A DNA stretch of 64,000 nt from Actinomycetota bacterium (GTDB lineage: Bacteria > Actinomycetota > Actinomycetes > Actinomycetales > Microbacteriaceae). The stretch lies in contig WLDG01000003.1 in the NCBI GenBank assembly GCA_009704945.1, positions 1-64,000 on the forward strand. The letters run 5' to 3'. The notes under the pieces are model-generated. The model ran no database searches and had not been told where the DNA came from. It saw only the letters and a program-made list of their open reading frames with translations. This document shows, piece after piece, positions 27,521 through 37,873 of this stretch. How positions within the stretch are numbered: the first letter of the stretch is position 1; each line of letters opens with the position of its first letter. The translations under genes and the position numbers were made by a program.

Positions 27521-28264
27521 ATGCAACCGACCTTTTTCCAAGTAGCACGCCGTCCGAAATGGATTGGCGTGTTACTACTAATGACAATGGTTGCTGCTGT
27601 TTTTGCAGGGCTTATGCAGTGGCAGCTTAGTAGGACCTTTACAGTCGTTGGTCTGACAGAAGAACAACAGCTCCCCAGACCACTTAGTGAATTTGCAATT
27701 CCGGGAGAAGTGTTTCCTGAGTCATATGATCGACTAGCAACAGTAGCGGTTGAGCTTGACCCGGCTAATTCATTTATTGTTGCCAATCGACTGCAACTGA
27801 GGGGCGAGAGCCAGGTCGAGGGTTACTGGCTAATTACAAATTCAACAGTGGTTGAAAATGGTGCCAGCCTCACACTCGCAATTGCCTTTAGTGAAGATCC
27901 TGTTGAGCTAAAAAACTTTGAGTTTCCAACTGGCAAACTAGAAATCGCAGGCTTTGTTGAACCCAGCGACCCGGTTCGTGATGGCGGAGAGTATCTGGGA
28001 TCGGTTGCTCTTTCAGATTTAGTCAATCGCTATTTCGATGAGCCAACCCCCAGTTATCCGATCTACCTGATTGTTCAGTCTGGAATTGATATGGAGCTAG
28101 AGCCAATTCAAATAGGCATCCGATCACAGCAGGTTGAGATTAACTGGCTCACCGCTTTCTATGCGGCTGAATGGCTCTTTTTCGCCTTTGCTGCCTTCTA
28201 TTTCTGGTGGAGGCTCGTCAAGGATCAGGTCATCAGAGAGCGCGAAGTTGCACAGTCCAGTTAG
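27521..28264 (+). CDS. SURF1-family membrane protein
   Basis: A 247-residue member of the SURF1 family, which helps assemble haem-copper (cytochrome c) oxidase. It has the family layout of an N-terminal transmembrane segment (about 15-34, WIGVLLLMTMVAAVFAGLM followed by QWQLSR), a periplasmic domain, and a C-terminal segment (about 213-236, FYAAEWLFFAFAAFYFWWR). ATG 27521 directly follows the guaB3 stop, with no room for its own promoter. The end overlaps the start region of the next gene. Confidence 0.82.
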   Translation: MQPTFFQVARRPKWIGVLLLMTMVAAVFAGLMQWQLSRTFTVVGLTEEQQLPRPLSEFAIPGEVFPESYDRLATVAVELDPANSFIVANRLQLRGESQVEGYWLITNSTVVENGASLTLAIAFSEDPVELKNFEFPTGKLEIAGFVEPSDPVRDGGEYLGSVALSDLVNRYFDEPTPSYPIYLIVQSGIDMELEPIQIGIRSQQVEINWLTAFYAAEWLFFAFAAFYFWWRLVKDQVIREREVAQSS

Positions 28265-28688
28265 TTTGATTCAAGAATCAGGAATCAAACTCGACTTTTT
28301 TGCTGAGAGCGTTGAAGATGCGATTCGGAAATCTGGTCAACTTCTTGAAGAATTAGGTGCTGTAGAAGACGGCTATGTCGATGCCATGATTCAACGTGAA
28401 ACCAACTTCTCAACCAACCTAGGAATGGGTTTTGCCCTGCCGCACGGCACGCTGGAATCTCAGCGCCTTGTTCGATTCAATCAGGTGTCATTTATTCGGC
28501 TCCGAGAGAAACTTGTTTGGGGAGACAGCCCGGTTTCAGTGGTTCTTGGTCTTGCTGTAAATGGTGACAGCCACGTTGAATTTCTGGGCCACTTTGCTGA
28601 TTTGGTGCAGGACCAAGCCAAGCGCGCTGTCCTGCTGGAAGCAGGCGGAGTCGAAGAAATCCTTGCTTTACTAACCCCCAATAATTGA
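28248..28688 (+). CDS. PTS EIIA component, fructose/mannitol type
   Basis: Phosphocarrier domain of the sugar phosphotransferase system. It accepts phosphate from HPr and passes it to EIIB. The domain runs from about residue 5 (SLIQESGIKLDFF) to the end, with the phosphorylated histidine H66 in GMGFALPHGT and the second conserved region WGDSPVSVVLGLAV. The start is uncertain: TTG 28248, overlapping the SURF1 end, or TTG 28266. No ATG fits. HPr and EI follow, but no EIIB or EIIC is encoded nearby, so the sugar is unknown. Confidence 0.85.
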   Translation: MHSPVSLIQESGIKLDFFAESVEDAIRKSGQLLEELGAVEDGYVDAMIQRETNFSTNLGMGFALPHGTLESQRLVRFNQVSFIRLREKLVWGDSPVSVVLGLAVNGDSHVEFLGHFADLVQDQAKRAVLLEAGGVEEILALLTPNN

Positions 28689-28777
28689 GCCATCTTCACA
28701 TAAGTGCCAACTGAACCTAGGTTGCTCCAATACCCACCTGCACACTTGCTACCATTCCTAGAGACCAAGGAGTACAA

Positions 28778-29047
28778 ATGGCAACTGTTACCGCCACTGT
28801 CACAATTGAAGATCCCATCGGCTTTCACGCTCGACCAGCCGGACAAATTGTTAAGTTGGTCAAAGACTCTGGCCTTGAAATCCGCATGGGACGACCTGGC
28901 GAAACTCTTGTCAAAGCAAACTCTCCGCTCAGCCTGATGTCTCTCAAAGGGAAAACCGGCGAGCAGTTAACTGTCGAGGTTGACACCGACGACGAAGCAA
29001 AAGCCCAGGGACTCATTTCTTCCATCCAGCAGTTTCTGAAGGGATAA
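28778..29047 (+). CDS. ptsH: Phosphocarrier protein HPr
   Basis: Transfers phosphate from EI to EIIA proteins. The 89-residue protein has the active-site H17 in GFHARPAG. The region corresponding to the Gram-positive regulatory serine reads PLSLMSLKGK, with S52 at that place, so control by an HPr kinase cannot be excluded, although no hprK gene is seen here. ATG 28778 follows AAGGAG. It lies one base before ptsI. Confidence 0.95.
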   Translation: MATVTATVTIEDPIGFHARPAGQIVKLVKDSGLEIRMGRPGETLVKANSPLSLMSLKGKTGEQLTVEVDTDDEAKAQGLISSIQQFLKG

Positions 29048-29048
29048 C

Positions 29049-30677
29049 ATGCTGGCCAGTGGAGCGGTTCTCACCGGACTCGGTGTAGGTCTTTCCGCAA
29101 TCTCGGGCGAAGTTTTCAGGGTCAAGCCTCATCAACCACTGCCGGTGCCAGCCAAGCACAGCGGTGACAAGCAGAGTGAAATCGACAAGCTGAAGACAGC
29201 AATAAGCAATGTTTCTCAAGAGCTTCAGCAGTTAGCTAAAAAAGCCGGAGAAACCTCTGCGGAAATTTTTGAAGCACTGGAAATGATTGTGCAGGACGAG
29301 AGTTTGTTCGATGCAGCAATCACGGAGATTGAGACTGGTTGGGATGCACCAACTGCATTTGTGAACGCAGTGGAGACTTTTGCAGAACTGCTCAGTGGAG
29401 ACCCAACCTTTGAAGAGCGACTAGCAGACATCAGAGACCTTGCTAAGCGGGTTGCTGCCAACATTCATGGCATTTCACTTGGATTGAATCTTCCCGAAGA
29501 GGGAAGGTATGTGATTGTTGGCGAAGACTTCTCTCCGGCAGACACTGCGCAGTTCACTAAGGCAGTGGTTGGAGTAATTACCATTCAGGGTGGCCCAACT
29601 TCCCACACCGCAATCATTTGCAGATCAAAGTCCATACCAGCGGTTGTTTCGTGTGCTGGTGCGGCCGAATTGGTTGATGGGGTGCAGGTGCTGGTTGATC
29701 CAGTGGGGGATCGTGTGGTGGTGGAGGGCAAAGAAGCCGATGCCACCCAAGCAATTTCTTTTGTTGCAAAGTCTGCAGAGCCGATCATTCCAGTCAGAGC
29801 CAACATTGGTTCGCTGGAGGACTCCATAGCTGCCGCAACCACAGCAGCCGAGGGAGTGGGTCTGTTTAGAACAGAGCTGCTTTATCTGCAGAGCACGGCA
29901 AAGCCCAGCAAAGAAAAGCAGATTGCCTCTTATGCCGAGATCCTCAAAGCCGCTCCGGAGGGCCCGATTGTTGTAAGAACTATTGATGCCGGAAGCGATA
30001 AACCAGTTCCGTTTCTGGATATGCCTAAGGAAGAGAACCCTGCTCTAGGTGTTCGTGGCTTCCGACTTGTAGGTCCACATCGAGATTTCATTGTTGATCA
30101 GCTTGAGTCGCTTGAGGAAGCTCGCAAGCTATCCGGCCGAGAAGTCTGGGTAATGGCACCAATGATTGCCCTGACCTCGGAAGCAATTGAATTCGCAGAA
30201 CTTGCCCGTAAAGCTGGCAACTTCAAAGTCGGAATCATGGTCGAAACACCATCAATCATCTATGAAATTCCGAATCTAAAAGGTGTGGTTGATTTCATTT
30301 CTGTTGGAACCAACGATCTTTCACAGTATCTGTTTGCATCAGATCGTTTGCATCCAAGCTTGGGAACACTGCTCAATCCTTGGCAGCCTGCTTTGATTAG
30401 GGCGCTGAGTGTGATAGCTAAAGAGTGCGAAGCAGTCTCCATTTATTCAGGAGTTTGCGGCGAAAGCGCATCTGACCCGGCCTTTGCAGTGGTACTAGCA
30501 GGAATGGGATTTGATTCAGTTTCATCATCTAGATCTCAGGTTGGGGCTGTGCGGACAGCACTTTCTTCGTTGGACAAGTCCCAGGCCCATGACATCTATC
30601 AGGCGGTGCTTGCTGCCAAGACCGCCGATGAGGCAAAGTCGATTGCCCTGGCCAAGCTGAGCTTGCTGGCTGGCTAG
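29049..30677 (+). CDS. ptsI: PTS enzyme I (phosphoenolpyruvate-protein phosphotransferase)
   Basis: Takes phosphate from PEP and passes it to HPr. The 542-residue protein has the phosphohistidine H186 in GGPTSHTAIICRSKSIPAVV. The C-terminal PEP-binding barrel shows GVGLFRTELLYL, RTIDAGSDKPVPFL, GVRGFRL, GIMVETPS and VGTNDLSQYLFASDR, with the catalytic cysteine in YSGVCGESA. The length is a little below the usual 570. ATG 29049 has GGGATAA upstream. Its TAG stop forms the first half of the TAGACT box before the next gene. Confidence 0.96.
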   Translation: MLASGAVLTGLGVGLSAISGEVFRVKPHQPLPVPAKHSGDKQSEIDKLKTAISNVSQELQQLAKKAGETSAEIFEALEMIVQDESLFDAAITEIETGWDAPTAFVNAVETFAELLSGDPTFEERLADIRDLAKRVAANIHGISLGLNLPEEGRYVIVGEDFSPADTAQFTKAVVGVITIQGGPTSHTAIICRSKSIPAVVSCAGAAELVDGVQVLVDPVGDRVVVEGKEADATQAISFVAKSAEPIIPVRANIGSLEDSIAAATTAAEGVGLFRTELLYLQSTAKPSKEKQIASYAEILKAAPEGPIVVRTIDAGSDKPVPFLDMPKEENPALGVRGFRLVGPHRDFIVDQLESLEEARKLSGREVWVMAPMIALTSEAIEFAELARKAGNFKVGIMVETPSIIYEIPNLKGVVDFISVGTNDLSQYLFASDRLHPSLGTLLNPWQPALIRALSVIAKECEAVSIYSGVCGESASDPAFAVVLAGMGFDSVSSSRSQVGAVRTALSSLDKSQAHDIYQAVLAAKTADEAKSIALAKLSLLAG

Positions 30678-30680
30678 ACT
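30675..30680 (+). promoter_or_regulatory. -10 box overlapping the ptsI stop
   Basis: TAGACT lies seven bases before ATG 30688, and its first three bases are the ptsI stop codon. It predicts a leaderless mRNA for the DUF3817 gene and guaA. There is no ribosome-binding site in the interval TTGCTTT. Confidence 0.5.
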
Positions 30681-30687
30681 TTGCTTT

Positions 30688-31119
30688 ATGTCGGCACCGC
30701 TCAAATCGCAAATACCTAGGATTCGCTCAGCCCTGCGCTTTTATAAGGTCTCCTCTTATATAACTGGTGTCTTTCTGTTGCTGCTAATGATCACCTGGGG
30801 TATTCGTCGATTGCCATTTCTAGGGTTCGATCTCTGGCTCGGTGGCCCAAATGGCTTTATCACGTTTGAGGACTACGGGGTTGAGGGAGAGGGACTACCG
30901 GAAGTCGGTATCAACCTAACGGTATTGATTCTGATTGTTCACGGCTGGCTCTATGTCGTTTACCTGTTGGCTGACTTTAGAATCTGGACTCTAATGCGCT
31001 GGCCAGTGACCAGGTTCCTGCTGATTGCTTTAGGTGGAATTGTTCCATTCTTGAGCTTCTACACCGAAGCCAAGTACGCCAAGTTAGCTGAGCAAGAGCT
31101 GCAGGAGCTGGAGAAGTGA
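30688..31119 (+). CDS. DUF3817-family membrane protein
   Basis: A 143-residue integral membrane protein of unknown function. It shows the DUF3817 features [19 protein letters not shown], an extracytoplasmic loop of about 35 residues, [16 protein letters not shown], and the last hydrophobic segment [19 protein letters not shown]. It has three membrane segments and an acidic C-terminus. It precedes guaA in many Actinobacteria, as here, with its TGA stop overlapping the GTG of guaA. Confidence 0.82.
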   Translation: MSAPLKSQIPRIRSALRFYKVSSYITGVFLLLLMITWGIRRLPFLGFDLWLGGPNGFITFEDYGVEGEGLPEVGINLTVLILIVHGWLYVVYLLADFRIWTLMRWPVTRFLLIALGGIVPFLSFYTEAKYAKLAEQELQELEK

Positions 31120-32669
31120 AACCAGTATTAGTAGTTGACTTTGGTGCTCAGTATGCACAGTTGATTGCTAGAAGAGTGAGAGAAGCGCACGTCTATTCAG
31201 AGATCGTCCCTCACAACATCTCGGCCGAGGATGTACAAGGTAAGAATCCAGCGGCAATAATTCTCTCCGGAGGTCCATCGAGCGTCTATGAAGATGGGTC
31301 ACCAAAATTAGATCCAAAGATTTTGGAACTAGGCGTTCCGGTGCTAGGCATTTGCTATGGCTTTCAGATTCTTGCTCAAACTCTTGGCGGCAGAGTAGAT
31401 AAAACCGGTAAGCGCGAATACGGAGCAACCAAGTTAGAAATTAGCGATGGTGGGATTTTGCTTAGTGGGCAGCCAGCTTTGCAGGTTTGTTGGATGAGCC
31501 ATGGTGATCAGGTTATGCAGGCTCCCGCAGCTTTTCAGGTTCTTGCTTCCACCGAGACAACTCCGGTTGCAGCATTTGAATCTAAAGAGAAAAAGATTTA
31601 TGGAGTGCAGTGGCACCCGGAAGTTAAGCACTCTGAGCAGGGTCAAAGAGTGCTAGAAAACTTCCTGTATAAGGGTGCTGGCCTTGCCCCCACTTGGACA
31701 TCAGGAAATGTGATTGCCGAACAAGTTGAAAAGATTTCTCAGCAAGTCGGCTCTGCCAGGGTTATTTGTGGGCTGTCTGGTGGGGTGGATTCAGCGGTAG
31801 CTGCAGCGCTCGTTCACAAGGCAGTCGGGGATCAGCTAACTGCGGTCTTTGTCGATCACGGCCTTCTGCGTCAAGGTGAAGCTGAGCAGGTAGAGAGAGA
31901 TTATGTTGCCGCCACTGGCATTCGCTTAGTGGTTGTGAATGCCGAAGAGAAGTTCCTGTCTGCGCTGAAGGGTGTGAGCGATCCCGAGGAAAAGCGAAAA
32001 ATTATTGGTCGCGAATTTATTCGGACCTTTGAAGAAGCAGAGCGCAAGTTAGTTGCGGAAGCCGCCAAAGACAACACACCCATCAAGTTCTTGGTGCAGG
32101 GGACTCTCTATCCGGATGTTGTTGAGTCCGGCGGGGGAGTGACTGCTGGAATCAAGAGCCATCACAATGTTGGTGGCTTGCCGGACGATCTTCAGTTTGA
32201 ACTAGTGGAGCCCCTTAGAACTTTGTTCAAAGACGAGGTTCGTGCAATTGGGGCAGAGCTTGGTTTACCGATGGAGATTGTCTCCCGTCAACCTTTTCCT
32301 GGTCCAGGGCTTGGAATTCGAATTGTTGGCGAAGTAACGAAGGATCGACTTGACCTACTTAGAAAAGCTGATGCAATTGTTCGAGACGAGCTAACCAAGG
32401 CCGGGCAGGACAAGCTGATCTGGCAGTGTCCAGTTGTCTTGCTAGCCGATGTTAGATCAGTTGGCGTGCAGGGTGATGGCAGAAGCTATGGTCATCCGAT
32501 TGTGTTGAGACCGGTTTCATCTGAAGATGCTATGACCGCAGACTGGTCCAGGCTTGATTACGAACTACTAGCCAAAATCTCTAATCGAATTACCAATGAA
32601 GTTGAAGGGGTGAATCGAGTAGTTCTCGACATAACCTCTAAGCCACCAGGCACCATCGAGTGGGAGTAG
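31116..32669 (+). CDS. guaA: GMP synthase (glutamine-hydrolysing)
   Basis: Aminates XMP to GMP. Residues 1 to about 190 form the class I glutamine amidotransferase domain with the cysteine of GICYGFQIL and the histidine and glutamate of GVQWHPEV. The ATP pyrophosphatase domain follows with the PP-loop [15 protein letters not shown], and then the dimerisation domain ending [13 protein letters not shown]. Length 517 is normal. The start is GTG 31116, overlapping the DUF3817 stop (GTGA). It completes the IMP-to-GMP route together with guaB. Confidence 0.97.
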   Translation: MKPVLVVDFGAQYAQLIARRVREAHVYSEIVPHNISAEDVQGKNPAAIILSGGPSSVYEDGSPKLDPKILELGVPVLGICYGFQILAQTLGGRVDKTGKREYGATKLEISDGGILLSGQPALQVCWMSHGDQVMQAPAAFQVLASTETTPVAAFESKEKKIYGVQWHPEVKHSEQGQRVLENFLYKGAGLAPTWTSGNVIAEQVEKISQQVGSARVICGLSGGVDSAVAAALVHKAVGDQLTAVFVDHGLLRQGEAEQVERDYVAATGIRLVVVNAEEKFLSALKGVSDPEEKRKIIGREFIRTFEEAERKLVAEAAKDNTPIKFLVQGTLYPDVVESGGGVTAGIKSHHNVGGLPDDLQFELVEPLRTLFKDEVRAIGAELGLPMEIVSRQPFPGPGLGIRIVGEVTKDRLDLLRKADAIVRDELTKAGQDKLIWQCPVVLLADVRSVGVQGDGRSYGHPIVLRPVSSEDAMTADWSRLDYELLAKISNRITNEVEGVNRVVLDITSKPPGTIEWE

Positions 32670-33505
32670 TTTTGGAAGTTTTCGGCCACCGCGGAGCCTG
32701 CGGTTACCTGCCTGAAAACACGATGGAATCGTTTGAGTTGGCTTTTGAGCTTGGCTGCAGCGCGATCGAATTTGATGTGGTTCTAACTAAAGACTTGGTT
32801 ACTGTTATCCGTCACGACAGAGACTTCTCCATTACTACCGATATCGCTAGTCGAAATCTGGCTTCGGTGATGGTCGATGACCTGGAGTTAGCAGAGCTGT
32901 CGCAGGTTCGCGCAACCGAGCGTTATCCAGATAGCAGAGCTGAGTCTGCCTTGCAAAATGGGAAGTATTCGATTCCAACGCTGCGCGAAGTACTGACCAA
33001 TCCAAAATTTGATGGCAAACATCTAATTGTTGAGCTGAAGTATGGCAAGCACTATAAAGAAGCTGGCATCGACATGATTGGCGCTGTGAAACAGGAAATT
33101 GAAAAATCCAACGCAGAACAGCGGGGTTTGAAACTAACCATCGAAGCGTTTGAGTTCTCAGTTTTACGCGAAGCCAAAAAAAGAATTGGAGATTTGGCAA
33201 AGTATGTGTTTTTATCTGCTCCCGACATGCTCCCAGAAGAATATGACGAACTGACTGACGATCTCCTTGATGAGATTGCCGAGAACTTCGATGGATTATC
33301 AGTTCACTACTCGATGATTTTGAAAAGTGATTTAGTGGAACGAACCAAGCAACGCGGTCTGAGCATGTTTACCTACACCGCTCGTACCGAGACAGCGGAA
33401 GGTGAGGTTAGGGCTTGGTTTGAACGCCTTGCCAGTACCGGTGTGGATGGCATCTTCTGTGATCAGCCTGACCTAATGATCGATGTTGTCAGGTCACTCG
33501 CCTAG
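32660..33505 (+). CDS. Glycerophosphodiester phosphodiesterase family protein
   Basis: Probably hydrolyses glycerophosphodiesters released from membrane lipids to glycerol-3-phosphate and an alcohol. The 281-residue TIM-barrel protein has the catalytic motifs [28 protein letters not shown] and VIRHDRD. The barrel ends with [12 protein letters not shown]. No signal peptide is visible, so it is cytosolic. Two starts are possible: GTG 32660, which overlaps guaA, and TTG 32672, three bases after the guaA stop. Its TAG stop forms the next -10 box. Confidence 0.88.
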   Translation: MGVVLEVFGHRGACGYLPENTMESFELAFELGCSAIEFDVVLTKDLVTVIRHDRDFSITTDIASRNLASVMVDDLELAELSQVRATERYPDSRAESALQNGKYSIPTLREVLTNPKFDGKHLIVELKYGKHYKEAGIDMIGAVKQEIEKSNAEQRGLKLTIEAFEFSVLREAKKRIGDLAKYVFLSAPDMLPEEYDELTDDLLDEIAENFDGLSVHYSMILKSDLVERTKQRGLSMFTYTARTETAEGEVRAWFERLASTGVDGIFCDQPDLMIDVVRSLA

Positions 33506-33508
33506 GCT
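33503..33508 (+). promoter_or_regulatory. -10 box overlapping the phosphodiesterase stop
   Basis: TAGGCT starts on the TAG stop of the upstream gene and lies six bases before ATG 33515 of the helicase gene, predicting a leaderless transcript. No -35 is evident. Confidence 0.42.
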
Positions 33509-33514
33509 TTTGTG

Positions 33515-35752
33515 ATGCTCACCTCCAATAATCCAGATGAGCTGCTCGAGAATCTAAATCCGCAGCAGCGCGCTGCTGTTCTGCACCGTGGGCCTGCACT
33601 CTTGATTGTTGCTGGCGCGGGTTCCGGGAAAACCAGAGTGCTGACCCACCGAATTGCGCACCTGCTCGCCACCAAAGAACTCTGGCCATCCCAGATTCTC
33701 GCTATTACCTTTACCAACAAAGCTGCCAATGAGATGAAGCTAAGGGTAGAGGAGCTTCTCGGCCAAGTTAGCGAGGGAATGTGGATCAGGACATTCCACT
33801 CCGCCTGTTTGCAGATTCTGAGGAGAGAAGCAGAAAGATTAGGACACAGCTCCAGCTTCACTGTTTATGACACTGGTGACAGCAGGGCTTTGCTTCGTCG
33901 ATTGCTTCGTGAAGCCGGAGCAGATGATGGTGATGTGAAACCTCAGGCAGCAGCCTCGGTTATTTCGAATGCAAAAAATGAACTTAGAGATGCTGAAGAC
34001 TTTGCTCGCAACATTGATCGATCAAATCCACGTGAGCGAATCATTGCAGATGTTTATGCCGCTTACCAAGCAGAGCTCCTGCGAAATAACGCCTTTGATT
34101 TTGATGACTTGATTGTCGAAACTGTGAATCTTTTTCGGGCATTCCCTGAAGTAAGGGCACGGTATCAAAAGAAATTTAGGCATGTCCTAATTGATGAGTA
34201 TCAGGACACAAACCATGCTCAATACGCCCTGATTCGAGAACTGACAAAACCGCTCGCCAAAGAACATGCCATTTTTGATGAAAAAACTGGTGAACAACTA
34301 CCCCCAGCAGATCTAACGGTGGTGGGCGATTCAGACCAGTCAATTTATGCCTTCCGCGGTGCTGACATTAGAAACATCACCGAGTTCGAACGGGATTTTG
34401 TTGGTGCCACCACAATCTTGCTCGAGCAAAACTACCGATCCACTCAGAACATTCTTTCCGGAGCAAACGCAGTGATTGCTCAGAATCCATACCGACCACA
34501 AAAAAATCTTTGGACTGATTCTGGTAGTGGGGATCCAATCACACTCTTCACCGCGTTTGATGAAAGAAATGAAGCTGCGTTTGTAGTTGATTCCATCAAG
34601 ACAGCTCACGAAGAGGGCATCAATTACCGAGACATGGCTGTGCTTTACCGCACCAATGCCTTGACTATTTCTTTAGAAAACGAGCTAAAAGTCCAGCGGA
34701 TTCCCTACGTTGTCATCGGTGGTTTGAAGTTCTTTGAGCGCAAGGAAATCAAAGACGCACTTTCCTATCTCGCCGCTATAGCAAATGTCAGCGATGACGA
34801 AGCAATTCGAAGAATCATCAATACTCCTGCCAGGGGAATAGGAGAAAAGACTGAGGCCAAGATTGCCCAGTTTGCAAGAAAGAATGATTTATCAATGCGG
34901 CAAGCACTTTTGCAAGTTGGTGAACTAGGCCTTGGTCCAAAGATAACCAGTGCTGTTGAACAGTTTGGAAAGCTGCTCAATGAGCTAGATGCGATGAGTG
35001 CAACTGAAGGGCCAGCCGACGTTCTAAAGCAAGCATTGATTCAAAGTGGCTATCGCACAGAGCTTGAACACAGTAGAGATCCCCAAGATGAGGCGAGACT
35101 TGAGAATTTAGATGCTCTACTAGGTCAACTCTATGACTGGCAAAAAGACTTTCCGCAGGGAACTGTGGTTGATTATCTGGCTGAAGTTACCCTCGCTAGT
35201 GCCCAGGATGAGCTCGAAGATGAATCGGGAAATCTTTCTCTTATGACACTTCACACTGCCAAGGGTCTTGAATACGACCATGTTTTCATTATTGGCTGCG
35301 AACAAGGAACCCTTCCTCACTTCCGAGCTTTTGATGAGCCGGGTGGTTTGCAGGAGGAAAGACGCCTGATGTATGTAGGTATGACCAGGGCGAAGAAAAA
35401 ACTTCACCTTTCTCATGCGTTGCAAAGAACAGTTTTTGGAAACACTTCAAGCTTCTTACCATCATCTTTCTTAGCCGACATCCCGGCAGATCTAATTGAG
35501 CAACAGGGTCAGCAGCGCAGTGTCAGTGCAACACCGGTTCGAAAGTGGCAGGGTTCGCTGACGACTACCAGCATTCGAGACAACAAAGATTTGCAACTAG
35601 CCGTGGGTGAACGTGTATCGCATGAAACCTTCGGGGAGGGAAGCGTAATCGCAGTCAGCGGCGAGGGACCAAAGCAAGTGGCCGAGGTCAGGTTTGACGG
35701 CGGGCTTACCAAGCGCCTACTCACCAAAATGGCACCAATAACCAAGCTTTAG
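33515..35752 (+). CDS. pcrA: ATP-dependent DNA helicase UvrD/PcrA
   Basis: Superfamily 1A 3'-5' helicase for nucleotide excision repair and removal of replication blocks. It shows LNPQQRAAVLH (Q motif), Walker A VAGAGSGKTRVLTHRI, Walker B LIDEYQDTN, motif III VGDSDQSIYAFRGAD, motif IV EQNYRST, motif V MTLHTAKGLEYDHVF and motif VI EERRLMYVGMTRAKKKL. The C-terminal Tudor-like segment (GERVSHETFGEGSVIAV, then VRFDGGLTKRL) is typical of PcrA/UvrD1. About 745 residues. ATG 33515 is preferred over GTG 33512 because of the -10 spacing. It precedes sucC, as in related genomes. Confidence 0.95.
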   Translation: MLTSNNPDELLENLNPQQRAAVLHRGPALLIVAGAGSGKTRVLTHRIAHLLATKELWPSQILAITFTNKAANEMKLRVEELLGQVSEGMWIRTFHSACLQILRREAERLGHSSSFTVYDTGDSRALLRRLLREAGADDGDVKPQAAASVISNAKNELRDAEDFARNIDRSNPRERIIADVYAAYQAELLRNNAFDFDDLIVETVNLFRAFPEVRARYQKKFRHVLIDEYQDTNHAQYALIRELTKPLAKEHAIFDEKTGEQLPPADLTVVGDSDQSIYAFRGADIRNITEFERDFVGATTILLEQNYRSTQNILSGANAVIAQNPYRPQKNLWTDSGSGDPITLFTAFDERNEAAFVVDSIKTAHEEGINYRDMAVLYRTNALTISLENELKVQRIPYVVIGGLKFFERKEIKDALSYLAAIANVSDDEAIRRIINTPARGIGEKTEAKIAQFARKNDLSMRQALLQVGELGLGPKITSAVEQFGKLLNELDAMSATEGPADVLKQALIQSGYRTELEHSRDPQDEARLENLDALLGQLYDWQKDFPQGTVVDYLAEVTLASAQDELEDESGNLSLMTLHTAKGLEYDHVFIIGCEQGTLPHFRAFDEPGGLQEERRLMYVGMTRAKKKLHLSHALQRTVFGNTSSFLPSSFLADIPADLIEQQGQQRSVSATPVRKWQGSLTTTSIRDNKDLQLAVGERVSHETFGEGSVIAVSGEGPKQVAEVRFDGGLTKRLLTKMAPITKL

Positions 35753-35778
35753 CTGCTATTTCCAGGCCCTCGTTTCGC

Positions 35779-35784
35779 TAGACT
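35779..35784 (+). promoter_or_regulatory. Candidate -10 box of sucCD
   Basis: TAGACT lies 32 bases before the sucC GTG. The predicted leader of about 25 bases contains TAGGAAACG, a weak ribosome-binding site. No clear -35. Confidence 0.4.
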
Positions 35785-35816
35785 AACCCCGTTCTTCTCT
35801 AGGAAACGAATTCACT

Positions 35817-36971
35817 GTGGATCTATTTGAGTATCAAGCGCGCGACTTATTCGAACAATACGGTGTTCCAGTTCTTGCTGGAAAGATTGCCGACACCCCA
35901 GAGCAAGCAGAAGCTGCTGCCCGTGCAATTGGTGGAACAGTCGTAGTCAAGGCGCAGGTAAAGATCGGTGGACGCGGCAAGGCTGGCGGAGTCAAAGTGG
36001 CCAGCACTCCGGAAGAAGCAAAAGAGAAAGCTAGCGGAATCCTTGGTCTAGATATCAAGGGTCACATCGTAAAGCGCGTGATGGTGGCTGAGGCAGCGGA
36101 AATCGACAAAGAGTATTACTTCTCGGTTCTGCTAGATAGATCTAATCGCACCTTCTTATCTCTTTGCAGCGTAGAAGGCGGTATGGAAATTGAGCAGCTG
36201 GCAGTTGAGCGCCCTGAAGCGCTGGCCAAGGTTGAGGTTTCTGCTGTCACAGGAATTGACAAAGCGAAAGCTGTCGAAATTGCAAAAGCAGCTAACTTCT
36301 CAGCTGATCTAGTTGATCAAGTCGCTGATGTATTCGTAAAGCTATACGAGGTTTTTAGAAAAGAAGACGCAACATTAGTAGAGGTAAACCCTCTGGTTCG
36401 CACCAAGGACGGCAGAATCTTGGCGCTGGATGGCAAGGTCTCACTTGATGACAATGCTGAGTTCAGACACCAGCGCGAAGAGATGGAACGCGATCAACTT
36501 GACCCCTTAGAAGCCAAAGCCAAAGCGATGGATTTGAACTACGTCAAGCTTGATGGTGAAGTTGGAATTATTGGCAATGGTGCTGGTCTCGTTATGTCAA
36601 CTCTCGATGTGGTTGCTTACGCTGGTGCGCGTCACGGTGGAGTAAAGCCCGCAAACTTCTTGGACATCGGTGGTGGCGCTTCAGCCGAGGTTATGGCCGC
36701 TGGACTTGATGTGATTTTGAATGACCCACAGGTGAAGAGCGTTTTCGTGAATGTTTTCGGCGGAATTACCGCTTGTGATGCTGTTGCGAATGGAATTGTT
36801 GGAGCGCTAAACACACTTGGCCCCAAGGCAACCAAGCCTCTAGTAGTCCGTTTAGACGGAAACAATGTTGAAGAGGGTAGAAAGATTCTCAAAGATTTCA
36901 ATCACCCGCTGGTCACATTAGCTGACACCATGGATGACGGCGCCGACCAAGCAGCGAAGCTAGCGAACTAG
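35817..36971 (+). CDS. sucC: Succinyl-CoA ligase, beta subunit
   Basis: With SucD makes succinate and ATP (or GTP) from succinyl-CoA in the TCA cycle. The 384-residue ATP-grasp protein starts [19 protein letters not shown], and shows [29 protein letters not shown], and [13 protein letters not shown] with [13 protein letters not shown]. The start is GTG 35817. It forms an operon with sucD 11 bases downstream. Confidence 0.96.
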   Translation: MDLFEYQARDLFEQYGVPVLAGKIADTPEQAEAAARAIGGTVVVKAQVKIGGRGKAGGVKVASTPEEAKEKASGILGLDIKGHIVKRVMVAEAAEIDKEYYFSVLLDRSNRTFLSLCSVEGGMEIEQLAVERPEALAKVEVSAVTGIDKAKAVEIAKAANFSADLVDQVADVFVKLYEVFRKEDATLVEVNPLVRTKDGRILALDGKVSLDDNAEFRHQREEMERDQLDPLEAKAKAMDLNYVKLDGEVGIIGNGAGLVMSTLDVVAYAGARHGGVKPANFLDIGGGASAEVMAAGLDVILNDPQVKSVFVNVFGGITACDAVANGIVGALNTLGPKATKPLVVRLDGNNVEEGRKILKDFNHPLVTLADTMDDGADQAAKLAN

Positions 36972-36982
36972 GGAGACAAAAA

Positions 36983-37873
36983 ATGGCAATTTACTTAGAC
37001 GCTAATTCAAAGATTATTGTCCAGGGCATGACAGGTGCTGAGGGAATGAAGCACACTCAGCGAATGTTGGCCGGCGGAAGCAATATTGTTGGAGGAGTAA
37101 ATCCCAAAAAAGCTGGTGAGACGGTTGAAGTTGAAGGCAAGCAACTTCCTGTTTTTGGAAGCGTAAAAGACGCCATGGAAAAGACCGGGGCAAATGTCAC
37201 CGTGATTTTCGTCCCACCAGCCTTTGCCAAGGCAGCAATCATCGAGGCAATTGATGCCGAAATTCCTCTGGCAGTGGCAATCACTGAAGGTATTCCTGTG
37301 CACGACAGTGCAACTGCTTGGGCATACAACGTTGAAAAAGGAAAGAAGACCAGACTTATTGGACCGAACTGCCCAGGCATCATTTCTCCGGGACAATCGA
37401 ATGCTGGAATCACTCCTTCAAACATCACTGGCCGTGGACCGATTGGGCTGGTCTCAAAGTCCGGAACACTGACTTACCAAATGATGTTTGAGTTGCGCGA
37501 CATTGGGTTCTCAACTGCGATTGGTATTGGCGGAGACCCAGTGATCGGAACGACTCATATCGATGCACTCGAAGCTTTTCAAAATGATCCTGAAACCAAG
37601 GCAATTGTTCTTATCGGTGAAATCGGTGGTGACTCAGAAGAAAAGGCTGCTGCTTACATTGCCAAGAATGTAACTAAGCCTGTTGTTGCCTATGTCGCAG
37701 GCTTCACAGCTCCTGAAGGAAAGACTATGGGTCACGCTGGAGCAATTGTTTCGGGTTCTGCCGGAACAGCTCAAGCTAAAAAAGAAGCTTTTGAAGCAGT
37801 TGGTGTCAAGGTTGGAAAGACTCCATCAGAGACGGCACAGCTGATGCGAGAGATCATTAGCAAGCTGCAGTAA
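36983..37873 (+). CDS. sucD: Succinyl-CoA ligase, alpha subunit
   Basis: Catalytic CoA-binding subunit, 296 residues. It has the N-terminal CoA fold ([20 protein letters not shown]), [17 protein letters not shown], and the phosphorylated histidine in [24 protein letters not shown] 36983 follows AGGGAGA. It is followed directly by the perM-like gene, the order seen in Mycobacterium and other Actinobacteria. Confidence 0.96.
   Translation: MAIYLDANSKIIVQGMTGAEGMKHTQRMLAGGSNIVGGVNPKKAGETVEVEGKQLPVFGSVKDAMEKTGANVTVIFVPPAFAKAAIIEAIDAEIPLAVAITEGIPVHDSATAWAYNVEKGKKTRLIGPNCPGIISPGQSNAGITPSNITGRGPIGLVSKSGTLTYQMMFELRDIGFSTAIGIGGDPVIGTTHIDALEAFQNDPETKAIVLIGEIGGDSEEKAAAYIAKNVTKPVVAYVAGFTAPEGKTMGHAGAIVSGSAGTAQAKKEAFEAVGVKVGKTPSETAQLMREIISKLQ

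Noticed and set aside
28134..28247. Long N-terminal extension of the EIIA gene starting inside SURF1
   Set aside because: It reads Ser/Gly-rich out-of-frame SURF1 sequence; the domain begins only near 28260.
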